Source: Edaphosphingomonas laterariae
GTDB taxonomy: Bacteria; Pseudomonadota; Alphaproteobacteria; Sphingomonadales; Sphingomonadaceae
DNA length: 64,000 bases
Reading direction: 5' to 3'
NCBI RefSeq assembly: GCF_900188165.1
Contig: NZ_FZOS01000003.1
Coordinates: 124,001 to 188,000 of the forward strand
Below are positions 44,217 through 52,876 of this stretch, one piece after another. The number at the start of each line of letters is the position of its first letter. Within the stretch, counting starts at the first letter, position 1. The position numbers and the translations under genes were made by a program. A model generated the notes under the pieces. The model had not been told where the DNA came from. It made no database searches and saw nothing but the letters and a program-made list of their open reading frames with translations.

Positions 44217-44249
44217 GCCGGGGAAGCGCATGTGCTTCCCCGGCTTTTT
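44217..44249 (+). terminator. Rho-independent terminator of catabolic region
   Basis: A perfect 11-bp stem (44217-44227 with 44234-44244, gccggggaagc/gcttccccggc) and a six-base loop are followed by five T residues (44245-44249). It lies 34 bases after the last NTF2-like gene, between convergent genes. Confidence 0.9.
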
Positions 44250-44309
44250 CATATGTCGAGCGGCAAGTGCTGATGTGTCGGCCACCGCGCTGCCGCCGAA
44301 GGCGTTCGA

Positions 44310-45074
44310 TCAGAAAACCGGTTCTTCGTCCGGACCAGGGGTGCGGCCGCCGTGGATGCCGCATTCCACCTTGTCCCAGCCGCGCCAGCGGCCCGCGCGG
44401 GGGTCTTCGCCGGGTTTGACGACGCTGGTGCAGGGCGCGCAGCCGATCGACAGATAGCCCTGCGCCTCGAGCGGGTGGCGGGGCAGATCATGTTCGTGGA
44501 AATAGGCTTCCAGCTTTTCCTTCGGCCAGTCCGCGAGCGGATTGATCTTTAGCCGGCCTTCGTCGATCTCGAAACGCGGCAGCGCGTCGCGGGTGCCCGA
44601 CTGGAAACCCTTGCGCCCCGAAATCCACGCCTGAAAGGGCTGGAGCGCGCGGCGCAGCGGTTCGACCTTGCGGATCTCGCAGCAGCCATCGGGATCGTAG
44701 GACCAGCGTAGCCCGGTCTTGTCCTTGTCCGCCAGGATGCGCGGATCTGGCCGAAAGACGCGGAGATCGACGAAGCCAAGCCGTTCGGAAAGCTCATCCC
44801 GATAGGCAAGAGTTTCACCAAACATCTTCTGCGTATTGACGAAAATAACCGGCGTTTCGGTATCGACCTGCGCCACGAGATGCAGCAGCACGGCGGATTC
44901 GGCGCCGAAGGACGAAACGATCGCCGTGCGACCGGCGAGTTCGCCGCGGAGCAGTTCGCGCAGCATCGTCGCCGTATCGACGCCTTCGAAGCGCGCGTTG
45001 AGGCGCGCCGCATCCTCGGCCGAAAAGGGCGGGGACGTGTCGATCATGTCGATGCTGCGCGCCGGCTCAGCCAT
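44310..45074 (-). CDS. cysH: Assimilatory adenylyl-sulfate / PAPS reductase, Fe-S type
   Basis: CysH reduces activated sulfate to sulfite with thioredoxin. The 254-residue protein carries the PP-loop region SSFGAESAVLLH, the paired cysteines CC (DGCCEIRK near residue 134) and CAPC (near 220) that bind a 4Fe-4S cluster, and the catalytic cysteine in ECGIHGG near 240. The cluster type usually accepts APS directly, so no APS kinase is required. ATG 45074 overlaps the DUF934 stop by eight bases; a later ATG (45047) would remove nine residues. It is the last gene of the sulfite operon. Confidence 0.92.
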   Translation of the reverse strand: MAEPARSIDMIDTSPPFSAEDAARLNARFEGVDTATMLRELLRGELAGRTAIVSSFGAESAVLLHLVAQVDTETPVIFVNTQKMFGETLAYRDELSERLGFVDLRVFRPDPRILADKDKTGLRWSYDPDGCCEIRKVEPLRRALQPFQAWISGRKGFQSGTRDALPRFEIDEGRLKINPLADWPKEKLEAYFHEHDLPRHPLEAQGYLSIGCAPCTSVVKPGEDPRAGRWRGWDKVECGIHGGRTPGPDEEPVF

Positions 45075-45492
45075 GGCGGAGCGCCCACACGGGCGAGCGC
45101 CCGTCGGCGGCCTTCTGGTAGACATCGTCATAACGGCCGAGCGCGCGTTCCAGCGCGGCCGGATCGATCGCGGCTTCGGGCACGAAACTGTCGAACCCGC
45201 AACGCCGCATCAGCGGAATCTGATCGACGAGAACGTCGCCGGCCGCGCGCAATTCGCCTTCATAACCGGCCTCGCGCAGAATGCGCGCGGCGGAATAGCC
45301 ACGACCGTCGCGAAACTTGGGGAAGGCGATCTCGATCAGCGCGAGCTGGCCGAGCTGGGGGAGGAGCTTGCGCGCGTCCTCATCCGATTCCAGCCGCACG
45401 GCGGTGGCGTTGGTCTGGCCGAGAAAGGCATCGAGCGTCACCGCCGGCTCTTCATGCGGCACGTCATCGCGGAAGCGAAGGAACTCAACCAT
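45067..45492 (-). CDS. DUF934 domain-containing protein
   Basis: This is a 141-residue protein of the DUF934 family (IAFPKFRDGRGYSAARILRE near residue 58, DVLVDQIPLMRRCGFDSF near 88). It is regularly found between sulfite reductase and CysH in alphaproteobacteria and is thought to assist sulfur assimilation, but the biochemistry is not established. It overlaps cysI by eight bases and cysH by eight bases, so the three are made together. Earlier start codons in the frame lie inside cysI. Confidence 0.88.
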   Translation of the reverse strand: MVEFLRFRDDVPHEEPAVTLDAFLGQTNATAVRLESDEDARKLLPQLGQLALIEIAFPKFRDGRGYSAARILREAGYEGELRAAGDVLVDQIPLMRRCGFDSFVPEAAIDPAALERALGRYDDVYQKAADGRSPVWALRHG

Positions 45493-47119
45493 AGATCGCC
45501 TCCTTGAAGGGGTCCATTCCGACGCGGCGGTAGGTATCGAGGAAGCGTTCGCCCTCGGTTCGCAGCTCGCGATATTTTTCCACCGTGCGTTCGATGGCGT
45601 CGACGACGCCGTCTTCGTCGAAGCCGGGGCCGGTGATGCGGCCGAGGCTGGCATCTTCCGCGCCCGAGCCGCCGAGCAGAAGCTGGTAGTTTTCCGTGCC
45701 CTTACGATCGACGCCGAGAATGCCGATATGGCCGGCATGGTGGTGGCCGCAGGCGTTGATGCAGCCCGAAATCTTGAGCTTCAGCTCGCCCAGATCGCGC
45801 TGGCGATCGAGCCCGGCGAAGCGATCGGCGATCTTCTGCGCGACCGGGATCGAACGGGCATTGGCAAGACTGCAATAATCAAGCCCCGGGCAGGCGATGA
45901 TATCGCTGATCAGATCGAGATTGGGCGTGGCGAGGCCATTGGCTTCAAGCTGCTGCCAGATCGTGTAGAGATCGGCCTTCTTCACATGCGGCAGGACGAT
46001 GTTCTGCGCATGGGTGACGCGCAGTTCATCGAAGCTGTAGCGTTCGGCGAGATCGGCCATCAGGTCGATCTGCGCGGACGAGGCATCGCCCGGAATGCCG
46101 CTGACGGGCTTCAGGCTGATATTGACGATCGCATAGCCCGGCTGCTTGTGCGCCTTGACGTTCTGATCGAGCCAGAGCGCGAAATCGGGATCCGTGCGAT
46201 CGAGATCGTCTGACAGGCCGCCTTCGAACGCGGGCGGCGCGAAATGGGCGGCAATGCGTTCGAATTCGCCTGCCGGCGGATCGAGGCCGAGCGTCTTCAC
46301 ATGCGCCCATTCTTCCTCGACCTGGCGGGCATATTCTTCCGCGCCAATCTCATGCACGAGGATCTTGATACGCGCCTTGTAGATATTGTCGCGGCGGCCA
46401 TAGCGATTATAGACGCGCAGGCACGCTTCCATATAGCTGACGAAATCCGCCGTCGGCAGGAATTCGCGGATCACGGGCGCCACCATCGGGGTGCGGCCCA
46501 TGCCGCCGCCGACGAACACGCGGAAGCCCAGTTCCCCCGCGTCGTTGCGATGGATCTGGAGGCCGATATCGTGCAGCTTCACCGCCGCGCGATCCTCCTC
46601 CGCCGCGATCACCGCGATCTTGAACTTGCGCGGCAAGTAGCTGAATTCCGGGTGGAACGTCGACCACTGGCGGAGCAGTTCGGCCCACGGGCGCGGATCG
46701 GTCACTTCGTCGGCGGCGGCGCCGGCGAACTGATCGGACGAGATGTTGCGGATGCAATTGCCGCTCGTCTGGATGGCATGCATTTCGACCGAGGCGAGAT
46801 CGGCAAGGATATCAGCCGCATCCTCCAGCTTGATCCAGTTGTACTGGAGGTTCTGGCGGGTGGTGAAGTGCCCGTAATCCTTGTCATACTTGCGCGCGAT
46901 GTGGGCGAGCATCCGCATCTGGCGGCTGTCGAGCGTGCCATAGGGGATCGCCACGCGCAGCATATAGGCATGGAGCTGGAGATAGAGGCCGTTCATCAGC
47001 CGCAGCGGCTTGAACTGGTCCTCGCTGATCTCGCCCGCCAGGCGGCGCTGAACCTGATCGCGAAACTCCTCGACGCGGGCGTCGACGATCGCCTGATCAT
47101 ATTGGTCGTATTTATACAT
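45485..47119 (-). CDS. cysI: Nitrite/sulfite reductase hemoprotein
   Basis: The enzyme reduces sulfite to sulfide in six electrons at a siroheme coupled to a 4Fe-4S cluster. The 544-residue protein shows the twofold-repeat structure with TTRQNLQYNWI and RNISSDQFAG in the first half. The cluster cysteines are CPGLDYC near residue 410 and CINACGHHH near 455. ATG 47119 is one base from the DUF2849 gene's start region. The upstream cobA makes the siroheme precursor, and cysH supplies sulfite. Being of the ferredoxin-dependent type is possible, as no flavoprotein subunit is encoded here. Confidence 0.93.
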   Translation of the reverse strand: MYKYDQYDQAIVDARVEEFRDQVQRRLAGEISEDQFKPLRLMNGLYLQLHAYMLRVAIPYGTLDSRQMRMLAHIARKYDKDYGHFTTRQNLQYNWIKLEDAADILADLASVEMHAIQTSGNCIRNISSDQFAGAAADEVTDPRPWAELLRQWSTFHPEFSYLPRKFKIAVIAAEEDRAAVKLHDIGLQIHRNDAGELGFRVFVGGGMGRTPMVAPVIREFLPTADFVSYMEACLRVYNRYGRRDNIYKARIKILVHEIGAEEYARQVEEEWAHVKTLGLDPPAGEFERIAAHFAPPAFEGGLSDDLDRTDPDFALWLDQNVKAHKQPGYAIVNISLKPVSGIPGDASSAQIDLMADLAERYSFDELRVTHAQNIVLPHVKKADLYTIWQQLEANGLATPNLDLISDIIACPGLDYCSLANARSIPVAQKIADRFAGLDRQRDLGELKLKISGCINACGHHHAGHIGILGVDRKGTENYQLLLGGSGAEDASLGRITGPGFDEDGVVDAIERTVEKYRELRTEGERFLDTYRRVGMDPFKEAIYG

Positions 47120-47415
47120 CAGATCACCCAGCTTCCCGCCGCGGGATCGGCGGGCTTGATGTTGAGATCGAGCCGCACGGTCGGGCCGGCGGCACGGATG
47201 CGATCCTTGATATGGCCGGGGCGGGGCCCCTGCGGCGTCTGTTCCGCATCGATCACATAAGGCGCGTTGACGCGGCGGGCGGCCTCCTCGGCGGCGGCGA
47301 TCGCCTCGCCATGATTGTCGACGTCGACGGCATCGGCGACGTGGCGCGACCAATCGCTGCCCGTCCACCAGACGACATCGCCGGTGCCCAGATCATTGCC
47401 CGTCAGAATCTTCAA
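47119..47415 (-). CDS. DUF2849 domain-containing protein
   Basis: This is a 98-residue protein of the DUF2849 family (KILTGNDLGTGDVVW, then EAARRVNAPYVIDA). It is a constant neighbour of cysI in alphaproteobacteria and may help in siroheme or electron delivery, but this is inference. It overlaps the cobA stop by four bases and touches the cysI start, so it is part of the same transcript. Confidence 0.88.
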   Translation of the reverse strand: MKILTGNDLGTGDVVWWTGSDWSRHVADAVDVDNHGEAIAAAEEAARRVNAPYVIDAEQTPQGPRPGHIKDRIRAAGPTVRLDLNIKPADPAAGSWVI

Positions 47416-48200
47416 GAGAGCGCCTCCGCCTGCTTCGCCAATGCCTGGAGCCGATTTTCGGCGTCCGAGAGCAATACCACTTCGCCCACGACGATGATCG
47501 CCGGGCTGACCACCTCTTCACGCTCCACCATGCCGCCCAGATCGGCGAGCAGGGTGCGCAGCGCGCGCGACCCTTCGAGCGTGCCGCGTTCGAGCACCGC
47601 CACCGGCATGTCGGGCGCGACGCCGTCGGCCATCAGCTTGTCCGCGATCAGCGTGGCGCAGGCGACGCCCATATAGATGACGAGCGTGCGGCCATGGCCG
47701 GCCAGCCCCGCCCAATTCTGTTCGGTAAGGCCCTTGCACTGGCCCGCCACGAAGCTGACCGCGCTCGACCAGTCGCGATGGGTGAGGGGGAGCATGGCAT
47801 CGGCGGCGCAGCCCAGCGCGGCGGAGACGCCGGGAACGACCTCCACCTTCAGGCCGGCGGCGCGCACGGCTTCCACCTCTTCGCCGCCACGGCCGAAGAC
47901 GAACGGGTCGCCGCCCTTCAGCCGCACGACGATCGCGCCCGTCTTGACGTGCGCGATGATCAGCGCGTTGATCGCTTCCTGCGGCAGCGTATGGCGCGCG
48001 CGGCTCTTGGCGACCGAGATGCGCTGCGCGGCGGGCGGCGCGAAATCGAGCACGCGCGGATCGATCAGCCCGTCATGGACGACGACATCGGCCTGGCGGA
48101 GCGCCTCCACCGCGCGCAGCGTCAACAGGCCGGGATCACCCGGCCCGGCACCGACGAGGATGACGCGCCCGCGCGCGTGCGGATCGAGAAGCGAGGACAT
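47412..48200 (-). CDS. cobA: Uroporphyrinogen-III C-methyltransferase
   Basis: The enzyme methylates uroporphyrinogen III twice with SAM to give precorrin-2, which leads to siroheme for CysI. The 262-residue protein shows VGAGPGDPGLLTL (residues 17-29), RLKGGDPFVFGRGGEE near 98 and the SAM-site TLVIYMG near 170. It is the stand-alone form without the dehydrogenase and chelatase (CysG N-terminal) domain, so another gene must finish siroheme. It is the first gene of cobA-DUF2849-cysI-DUF934-cysH. Confidence 0.94.
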   Translation of the reverse strand: MSSLLDPHARGRVILVGAGPGDPGLLTLRAVEALRQADVVVHDGLIDPRVLDFAPPAAQRISVAKSRARHTLPQEAINALIIAHVKTGAIVVRLKGGDPFVFGRGGEEVEAVRAAGLKVEVVPGVSAALGCAADAMLPLTHRDWSSAVSFVAGQCKGLTEQNWAGLAGHGRTLVIYMGVACATLIADKLMADGVAPDMPVAVLERGTLEGSRALRTLLADLGGMVEREEVVSPAIIVVGEVVLLSDAENRLQALAKQAEALS

Positions 48201-48257
48201 GGCCGGCAGATGGCCCCGAATGCCGCACCGCGCAATCCAAGCTTGCTTTGGGGCGGG

Positions 48258-48656
48258 TTAGGAAAGCTTGTGGGGTGGCTGGGAGGCAGATGGGAAGACG
48301 AAGCGATTGTGGCCGACGAAGCTGGCCAATGGGACGAGGAAAGTGGTGGTCAGCACGGCCACGATAGGCGGCAGCGCGAGGTGCACGGTCAGCGCCCAGG
48401 GCGCCGCGATCGACACCACTATGCCGAACAGGTTGACGATGACGAAGCGGGGAAAGGCTTCGCGATGCGGGCGGCTGGAGCCGAAGGTGAGGCGGCGATG
48501 GCCCGTATAGGAAATCGCCATGCCCACCGCATAAGCCGCGAAGGAGGCGGGCACAGGGTGTAGCCCCAATTTTCCGAAGGCCAGTGCGAGGCCGGTATAA
48601 GCGAGTGTCGAAATGGCCCCGACGAGGCTGAAGGCGCCGATCTTGCGGGCAAGCAT
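48258..48656 (-). CDS. GtrA family membrane protein
   Basis: This is a 132-residue protein with four hydrophobic helices (about residues 5-25, 34-55, 72-92, 97-118) and the GtrA pattern YAVGMAISYTGHRRLTF and FVGHNRFVF. GtrA proteins flip undecaprenyl-phosphate-linked sugars across the inner membrane. ATG 48656 is two bases after the preceding glycosyltransferase's stop, so the two are in one transcript. Its role would be to present the sugar made by that transferase to a periplasmic-side enzyme. Confidence 0.88.
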   Translation of the reverse strand: MLARKIGAFSLVGAISTLAYTGLALAFGKLGLHPVPASFAAYAVGMAISYTGHRRLTFGSSRPHREAFPRFVIVNLFGIVVSIAAPWALTVHLALPPIVAVLTTTFLVPLASFVGHNRFVFPSASQPPHKLS

Positions 48657-48658
48657 GA

Positions 48659-49660
48659 TCAGGCGGTTTCGACGCGACGTAGCCGCGGGGCCGATGCGGC
48701 GGCTGCGGCCTGGCCACCGGTATCGCGCGCCACGATGTAGAGCGGACGCTGCTTCACCTCGCGATGCGTGCGGCCGACATAGACGCCGACAATCCCCGTC
48801 ATGAGGAGGTTGATGCCCGACAGGAAGGAAACAAGCACGGCGAGCGAGGCCCAGCCGCTGACCAGCCCGGCGCCGAAGATCGCCATCGCCACGACATAGG
48901 CACCATAAAGCAAGGAGCCCAGCGAGATGATCGCGCCGGTCCACAGCGCCAGCCGCAGCGGAACATCGGAGAAGCCGACCACGCCATCAAGGGCCAGCCG
49001 GACCATCTTGCCCAGCGAATATTTGGTGACGCCGGCGGCGCGTTCGTCGCGATCGAATTCGACGACGGCCTGGCGATAGCCCATCCAGCCGAACATGCCG
49101 CGGACGAAGCGATCCTGTTCGGGCATGGCGCGGAAGGTTTCGATCGCACGGCGATCGACGAGGCGGAAATCGCCCACATCGGCGGGGATGTCGACCTTGG
49201 TGAGCGCACGCAGGCCGCGATAGAAGAGGCTCGCGGTCCATAGCTTGAAGCGGGTTTCACCGGCGCGGCTGCGACGGCGGGCATGAACGATCTCATACCC
49301 CTCGCGCCAGCGGGCGATCAGTTCGAGCACGGTTTCGGGCGGATCCTGCAGATCGGCGTCCATGACGATGACGGCATCGCCAGCGGCCAGTTCCATGCCG
49401 GCGGTGATCGCGGCCTGATGGCCGAAATTGCGGGACAGGCCGACATAGCGATAGCGCGGATCGGCGGCGGCGCGCTTCACGATCATGGCGGCGGAGGCAT
49501 CGCGGCTGCCATCATCGACCATCAGGATTTCGACCCGGCCGCGGATCACCGCCATCAGTGCGTCAAGCCGGATGAACAGGGCGGGAAGAACCGCCTCCTC
49601 GTTGAAGACCGGGATGACCAGGCTGATGTCCGGGTGTGTTGCGTCGCCCATCTGCGTCAT
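48659..49660 (-). CDS. Glycosyltransferase family 2, GtrB/dolichyl-phosphate type
   Basis: The protein has 333 residues. The catalytic domain contains SLVIPVFNEEAVLPAL (residues 10-25), the DDGSRD motif near 50, MDADLQDPPE near 102 and the QDRFVRGMFGW acceptor region near 180. Two membrane helices follow, near 236-300. It would load a sugar on undecaprenyl phosphate on the cytoplasmic face. The ATG overlaps the stop of the large membrane-protein gene (ATGA), and gtrA follows after two bases. The start could also be three codons in (MGDATH). Confidence 0.9.
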   Translation of the reverse strand: MTQMGDATHPDISLVIPVFNEEAVLPALFIRLDALMAVIRGRVEILMVDDGSRDASAAMIVKRAAADPRYRYVGLSRNFGHQAAITAGMELAAGDAVIVMDADLQDPPETVLELIARWREGYEIVHARRRSRAGETRFKLWTASLFYRGLRALTKVDIPADVGDFRLVDRRAIETFRAMPEQDRFVRGMFGWMGYRQAVVEFDRDERAAGVTKYSLGKMVRLALDGVVGFSDVPLRLALWTGAIISLGSLLYGAYVVAMAIFGAGLVSGWASLAVLVSFLSGINLLMTGIVGVYVGRTHREVKQRPLYIVARDTGGQAAAAASAPRLRRVETA

Positions 49661-51255
49661 GGCGTTGCTTCCCCTGCCTGCCGTGCTGCCGTCTGCGGCG
49701 ACGATGCGGCGGAATGGTTAAGCATTGGTAAGCGCCTGATCCGGTAGAGCACGGCATTGTCCCTGCTCCATACGATCGAAAGACCCGGATCGCGCGGCCA
49801 TTGCTTGCGCGGAAGGTCGATGAGCCAAAGATAGTCGAAGGCGGGGCGTGGCAGGTTCTTTAGTGCGTAGTCGAGAGAATGGCTGTCCCGCTGGCGACAT
49901 GCTTCATGCTGGAGCATTTGCGAGGGATCGAGCGTAAAAGCGGGAGCCTGTGGATAACGGACGCCGAGCAGGCGGCCGCCGGGCATCGGCCACTGTCCAT
50001 TGGCAAAGGCTTCGCGGCGGACCACGGCAAGCTGGCCAAAATGATCCAGCCGGGCGGCGTTCCACGTGCCCATGCAGGGCACATTCGCCATCACGAAAGT
50101 GCTGCTGCCCTTCGGTAAATGATCGAGTGCAGCGGATTGGGCCTGATAGCCGCGATCGAGTGTCCAGTAGGTCCAGGTCTGAACCCCCAGCCGCAATGCG
50201 CAGAAGGCGATGCCGGCGACGGCGATGATCCGCGGCCATTTGGGATCGGAAGTGGTGGGCGTGAGCGCCAGGATGGTGATGCCGAGGGCATAAGCGGCAA
50301 GCCGCATATCGGCGTAAGCCGCACCCATCAGGACGCCGGGCAAAGCGAGAAATGCCGCGAACAGGACCAGACCGGCAAATCCCAGCCGGGCGTCGAAACG
50401 CAGGCCCATTTTTCGAATGCCGTGCCAGACGAGTATGTAAAGGGCGGTCGCGCTCAGGATGTCGAAAATCTGGGACGTGTTCCGCAGCACGCTTAGTAGA
50501 TGATAGACTTTTGCGTCCCAACGCCAATTGCCTGCGCCGCCGCCGCCATTCGTCCGGTTGGTCCACCAATCGGCCATCAGGAGCACGGGGGGCGCGAGGG
50601 GGAGGCAGGCGAGAGCGGCTGCCCAGCCCGCCTTTAGCCAGGTTGCGCCGTTCTGGCGGGCGGCCATGGCTTCGATCGCGAAGATGGCGAGGCCCAGCAT
50701 GCCCCAGCCGACACTGTGGGCCAGGAAGATGACGAAGCCGAAGGGCAGGAACAGCGCGGCGCGCAGCCGGAGGCGGCCGAGCCGGCCGAGGCGGAGCCAG
50801 AGGCCGATGCCGAGGAACATCAGCGCGACCGACAGCGTGAAGTTCACGAAGCCGAACTGGAACGGATAGGCGAACGCCAGCGGCAGGGCGAACAGCGCGG
50901 TCGGCGGCACGCGGCCGTGGACCTCGCGCGCGACCCACAACATGCCGGCGACGGTGAGCGGCGGGATCGCCATCACGATCAGCTTGACCGCCGGTTCGAG
51001 GCCGATCGCGCGGGCGAGCGGCATGACCAGCAGATCGACGCCCAGATTGCCGAACAGCGCCCAGTGAAACTCGAAATAGCGCGAAAGATAAGGCGACTGG
51101 CCGATATCGAGCGCGACCTTGTAGCGGGCCATATGGCCGGGAAGATCGGTGAGCGGCGGGATCGTGGGCCAGACGAGCGGCAGCGCGGCGGCGAGGACCA
51201 GCAGCAGCATGGCCGTGCGGCCCGACCACCATTCGCGAGGGTGCGATTCTTCCAT
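49657..51255 (-). CDS. Large multi-pass membrane protein, possible GT-C glycosyltransferase
   Basis: This 532-residue protein has about ten membrane helices in the first 370 residues and a periplasmic C-terminal domain of about 150 residues. An acidic or basic loop DLPGHMARYK comes after the first helix. It has the form of a GT-C enzyme that takes a lipid-linked sugar, but the sequence does not match a named family. It is the first gene of the run with a GT2 and GtrA, comparable to the serotype-specific third gene of Gtr systems. The acceptor, such as lipid A, O-antigen or another glycan, is unknown. Confidence 0.75.
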   Translation of the reverse strand: MEESHPREWWSGRTAMLLLVLAAALPLVWPTIPPLTDLPGHMARYKVALDIGQSPYLSRYFEFHWALFGNLGVDLLVMPLARAIGLEPAVKLIVMAIPPLTVAGMLWVAREVHGRVPPTALFALPLAFAYPFQFGFVNFTLSVALMFLGIGLWLRLGRLGRLRLRAALFLPFGFVIFLAHSVGWGMLGLAIFAIEAMAARQNGATWLKAGWAAALACLPLAPPVLLMADWWTNRTNGGGGAGNWRWDAKVYHLLSVLRNTSQIFDILSATALYILVWHGIRKMGLRFDARLGFAGLVLFAAFLALPGVLMGAAYADMRLAAYALGITILALTPTTSDPKWPRIIAVAGIAFCALRLGVQTWTYWTLDRGYQAQSAALDHLPKGSSTFVMANVPCMGTWNAARLDHFGQLAVVRREAFANGQWPMPGGRLLGVRYPQAPAFTLDPSQMLQHEACRQRDSHSLDYALKNLPRPAFDYLWLIDLPRKQWPRDPGLSIVWSRDNAVLYRIRRLPMLNHSAASSPQTAARQAGEATP

Positions 51256-51352
51256 GTCGCCAGCGGTAAGGCGGCATGGTTAATGAAGGATTAGAGCGGG
51301 TTCGGGGCGAGTGGAACAATCCACCGCCCCGGCCCTTGCGCCGGACGTGCCG

Positions 51353-52768
51353 TCAGCCTTCGCGCAGGCCCACGCCGATCGATGCGCGCGGCTGATCGGC
51401 TTCCGATGACGTGACGGGATAAGCGCAATAATCGGCGGCATAATAAGCGCTGGGGCGATGGTTACCCGACAGGCCGACGCCGCCGAACGGGGCGTTGGAC
51501 GGTGCGCCGTTGGTCGGCCGGTTCCAGTTGATCACGCCGGCACGGACATTGCCCCAGAAGCGATCATAAAGCGCCGGATCGCCCGCGACGAGCGAGGCGG
51601 AGAGGCCGAAGCGGGTGTTGTTCGCTTCGGCGATCGCGGCATCGAAATCGGCGACGCGGAAGATCTGGAGCACGGGGCCGAAAATCTCCTCGTCCGGCAG
51701 GCCGGCAATGCCGGTCATGTCGATCAGCGCGGGCGTCAGGAAGGGGCGGTCGGCCTGCGGGCGGGCCATCTGTTTGATCGCGCGGCCACCCTTGAGGATC
51801 AGGTTGAGGAAGGATTCCTGCACCTGATCGGCGGTGGCGTTGTCGATCACCGATCCCATGAAGGGCTGGGGATTGGCGTGGGGTTGATCGATGATGATGC
51901 GATCGATCAGCCGGCCGATTTCCTCCACCAGCGGTTCGTGCGCGCCATCCTTGACGATCAGCCGCCGGGCGGCGGTGCAGCGCTGGCCGGCGGACATGAA
52001 GGCGGACTGGACGGCGATCACCGCCGCCGAGGCGATATCCGGCGTATCCCACACGACCAGCGGGTTGTTGCCGCCCAGTTCGAGCGCGAGGATGTTCTGC
52101 GGGGTTTCGGCGAACTGGCGGTGGAGCGCCTGGCCGGCCCGCGCCGAGCCGGTGAACAGCAGGCCATCGATGCCGGGTTCGCCGGCGAGGGCGCGGCCTT
52201 CATCCGGCCCGCCGACGAGCAGACGGATCACGCCCTGCGGGATACCGGCGGCGTGAAAGCAATCGACGAGGAAAGCGCCGGTGGCCGGCGTTTTTTCCGA
52301 CGGCTTGAACACCACCGCATTGCCGGCAAGCAGGGCGGGCACGATGTGGCCATTGGGCAGATGGGCCGGGAAATTGAACGGGCCGAGCACGGCGAGCACG
52401 CCATGCGGCTTGTGGCGGATCGCGCTCTTGGCGCCGAGTGCGCCTTCGAAACGGCGCTGGGCGGTGCGTTCCGAATAGGCCGAGATCGAGATATCGACCT
52501 TGTTGATGACGCTTTCGACCTCGGTGCGGGCTTCCCAAAGCGGCTTGCCGGTTTCGCGGGCAATGAGATCGGCGAACGCATCGAGCTTGCTGCGCACGAC
52601 ATTGGCGAAGCGGCGCAGCGTTTCCGTGCGCACCGCAAGCGGCTGGGCCGCCCAGGCCGGCCAGGCGGCGCGGGCGAGGGCGACTTCGTGCGCCGCATTG
52701 CCGACGGCGCCGCGCCACAATTCGATGCCGGTGGCGGGTTCGGTGGAGATGATCTCGTTGGCGGACAT
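51353..52768 (-). CDS. astD: Succinylglutamate-semialdehyde dehydrogenase
   Basis: AstD oxidises N-succinylglutamate semialdehyde in the arginine succinyltransferase pathway. The 471-residue aldehyde dehydrogenase has the general base glutamate in LALELGGNNPL near residue 240, the nucleophile cysteine in SAGQRCTAARRL near 275, and the AstD-like PFNFPAHLPNGHIVP near 155. ATG 52768 gives the family length. No other ast gene is nearby, so the assignment rests on sequence alone; a related aldehyde could be the substrate. It is on the same strand downstream of selO. Confidence 0.85.
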   Translation of the reverse strand: MSANEIISTEPATGIELWRGAVGNAAHEVALARAAWPAWAAQPLAVRTETLRRFANVVRSKLDAFADLIARETGKPLWEARTEVESVINKVDISISAYSERTAQRRFEGALGAKSAIRHKPHGVLAVLGPFNFPAHLPNGHIVPALLAGNAVVFKPSEKTPATGAFLVDCFHAAGIPQGVIRLLVGGPDEGRALAGEPGIDGLLFTGSARAGQALHRQFAETPQNILALELGGNNPLVVWDTPDIASAAVIAVQSAFMSAGQRCTAARRLIVKDGAHEPLVEEIGRLIDRIIIDQPHANPQPFMGSVIDNATADQVQESFLNLILKGGRAIKQMARPQADRPFLTPALIDMTGIAGLPDEEIFGPVLQIFRVADFDAAIAEANNTRFGLSASLVAGDPALYDRFWGNVRAGVINWNRPTNGAPSNAPFGGVGLSGNHRPSAYYAADYCAYPVTSSEADQPRASIGVGLREG

Positions 52769-52876
52769 GTAAGCGGCGATCCCGGTGCTGAACGGTGCGG
52801 ATCGAATGTCCGCATCGGATATGGCGGCCACAATGGCGACGCGCACGCGGTTTCGCAACCGCGCGGCGGTGCTGTG

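Noticed and set aside
51304-51330. An imperfect hairpin between astD and the large membrane-protein gene as terminator.
   Set aside because: The stem has a bulge and no T-run on the strand being transcribed, so the support is too weak.
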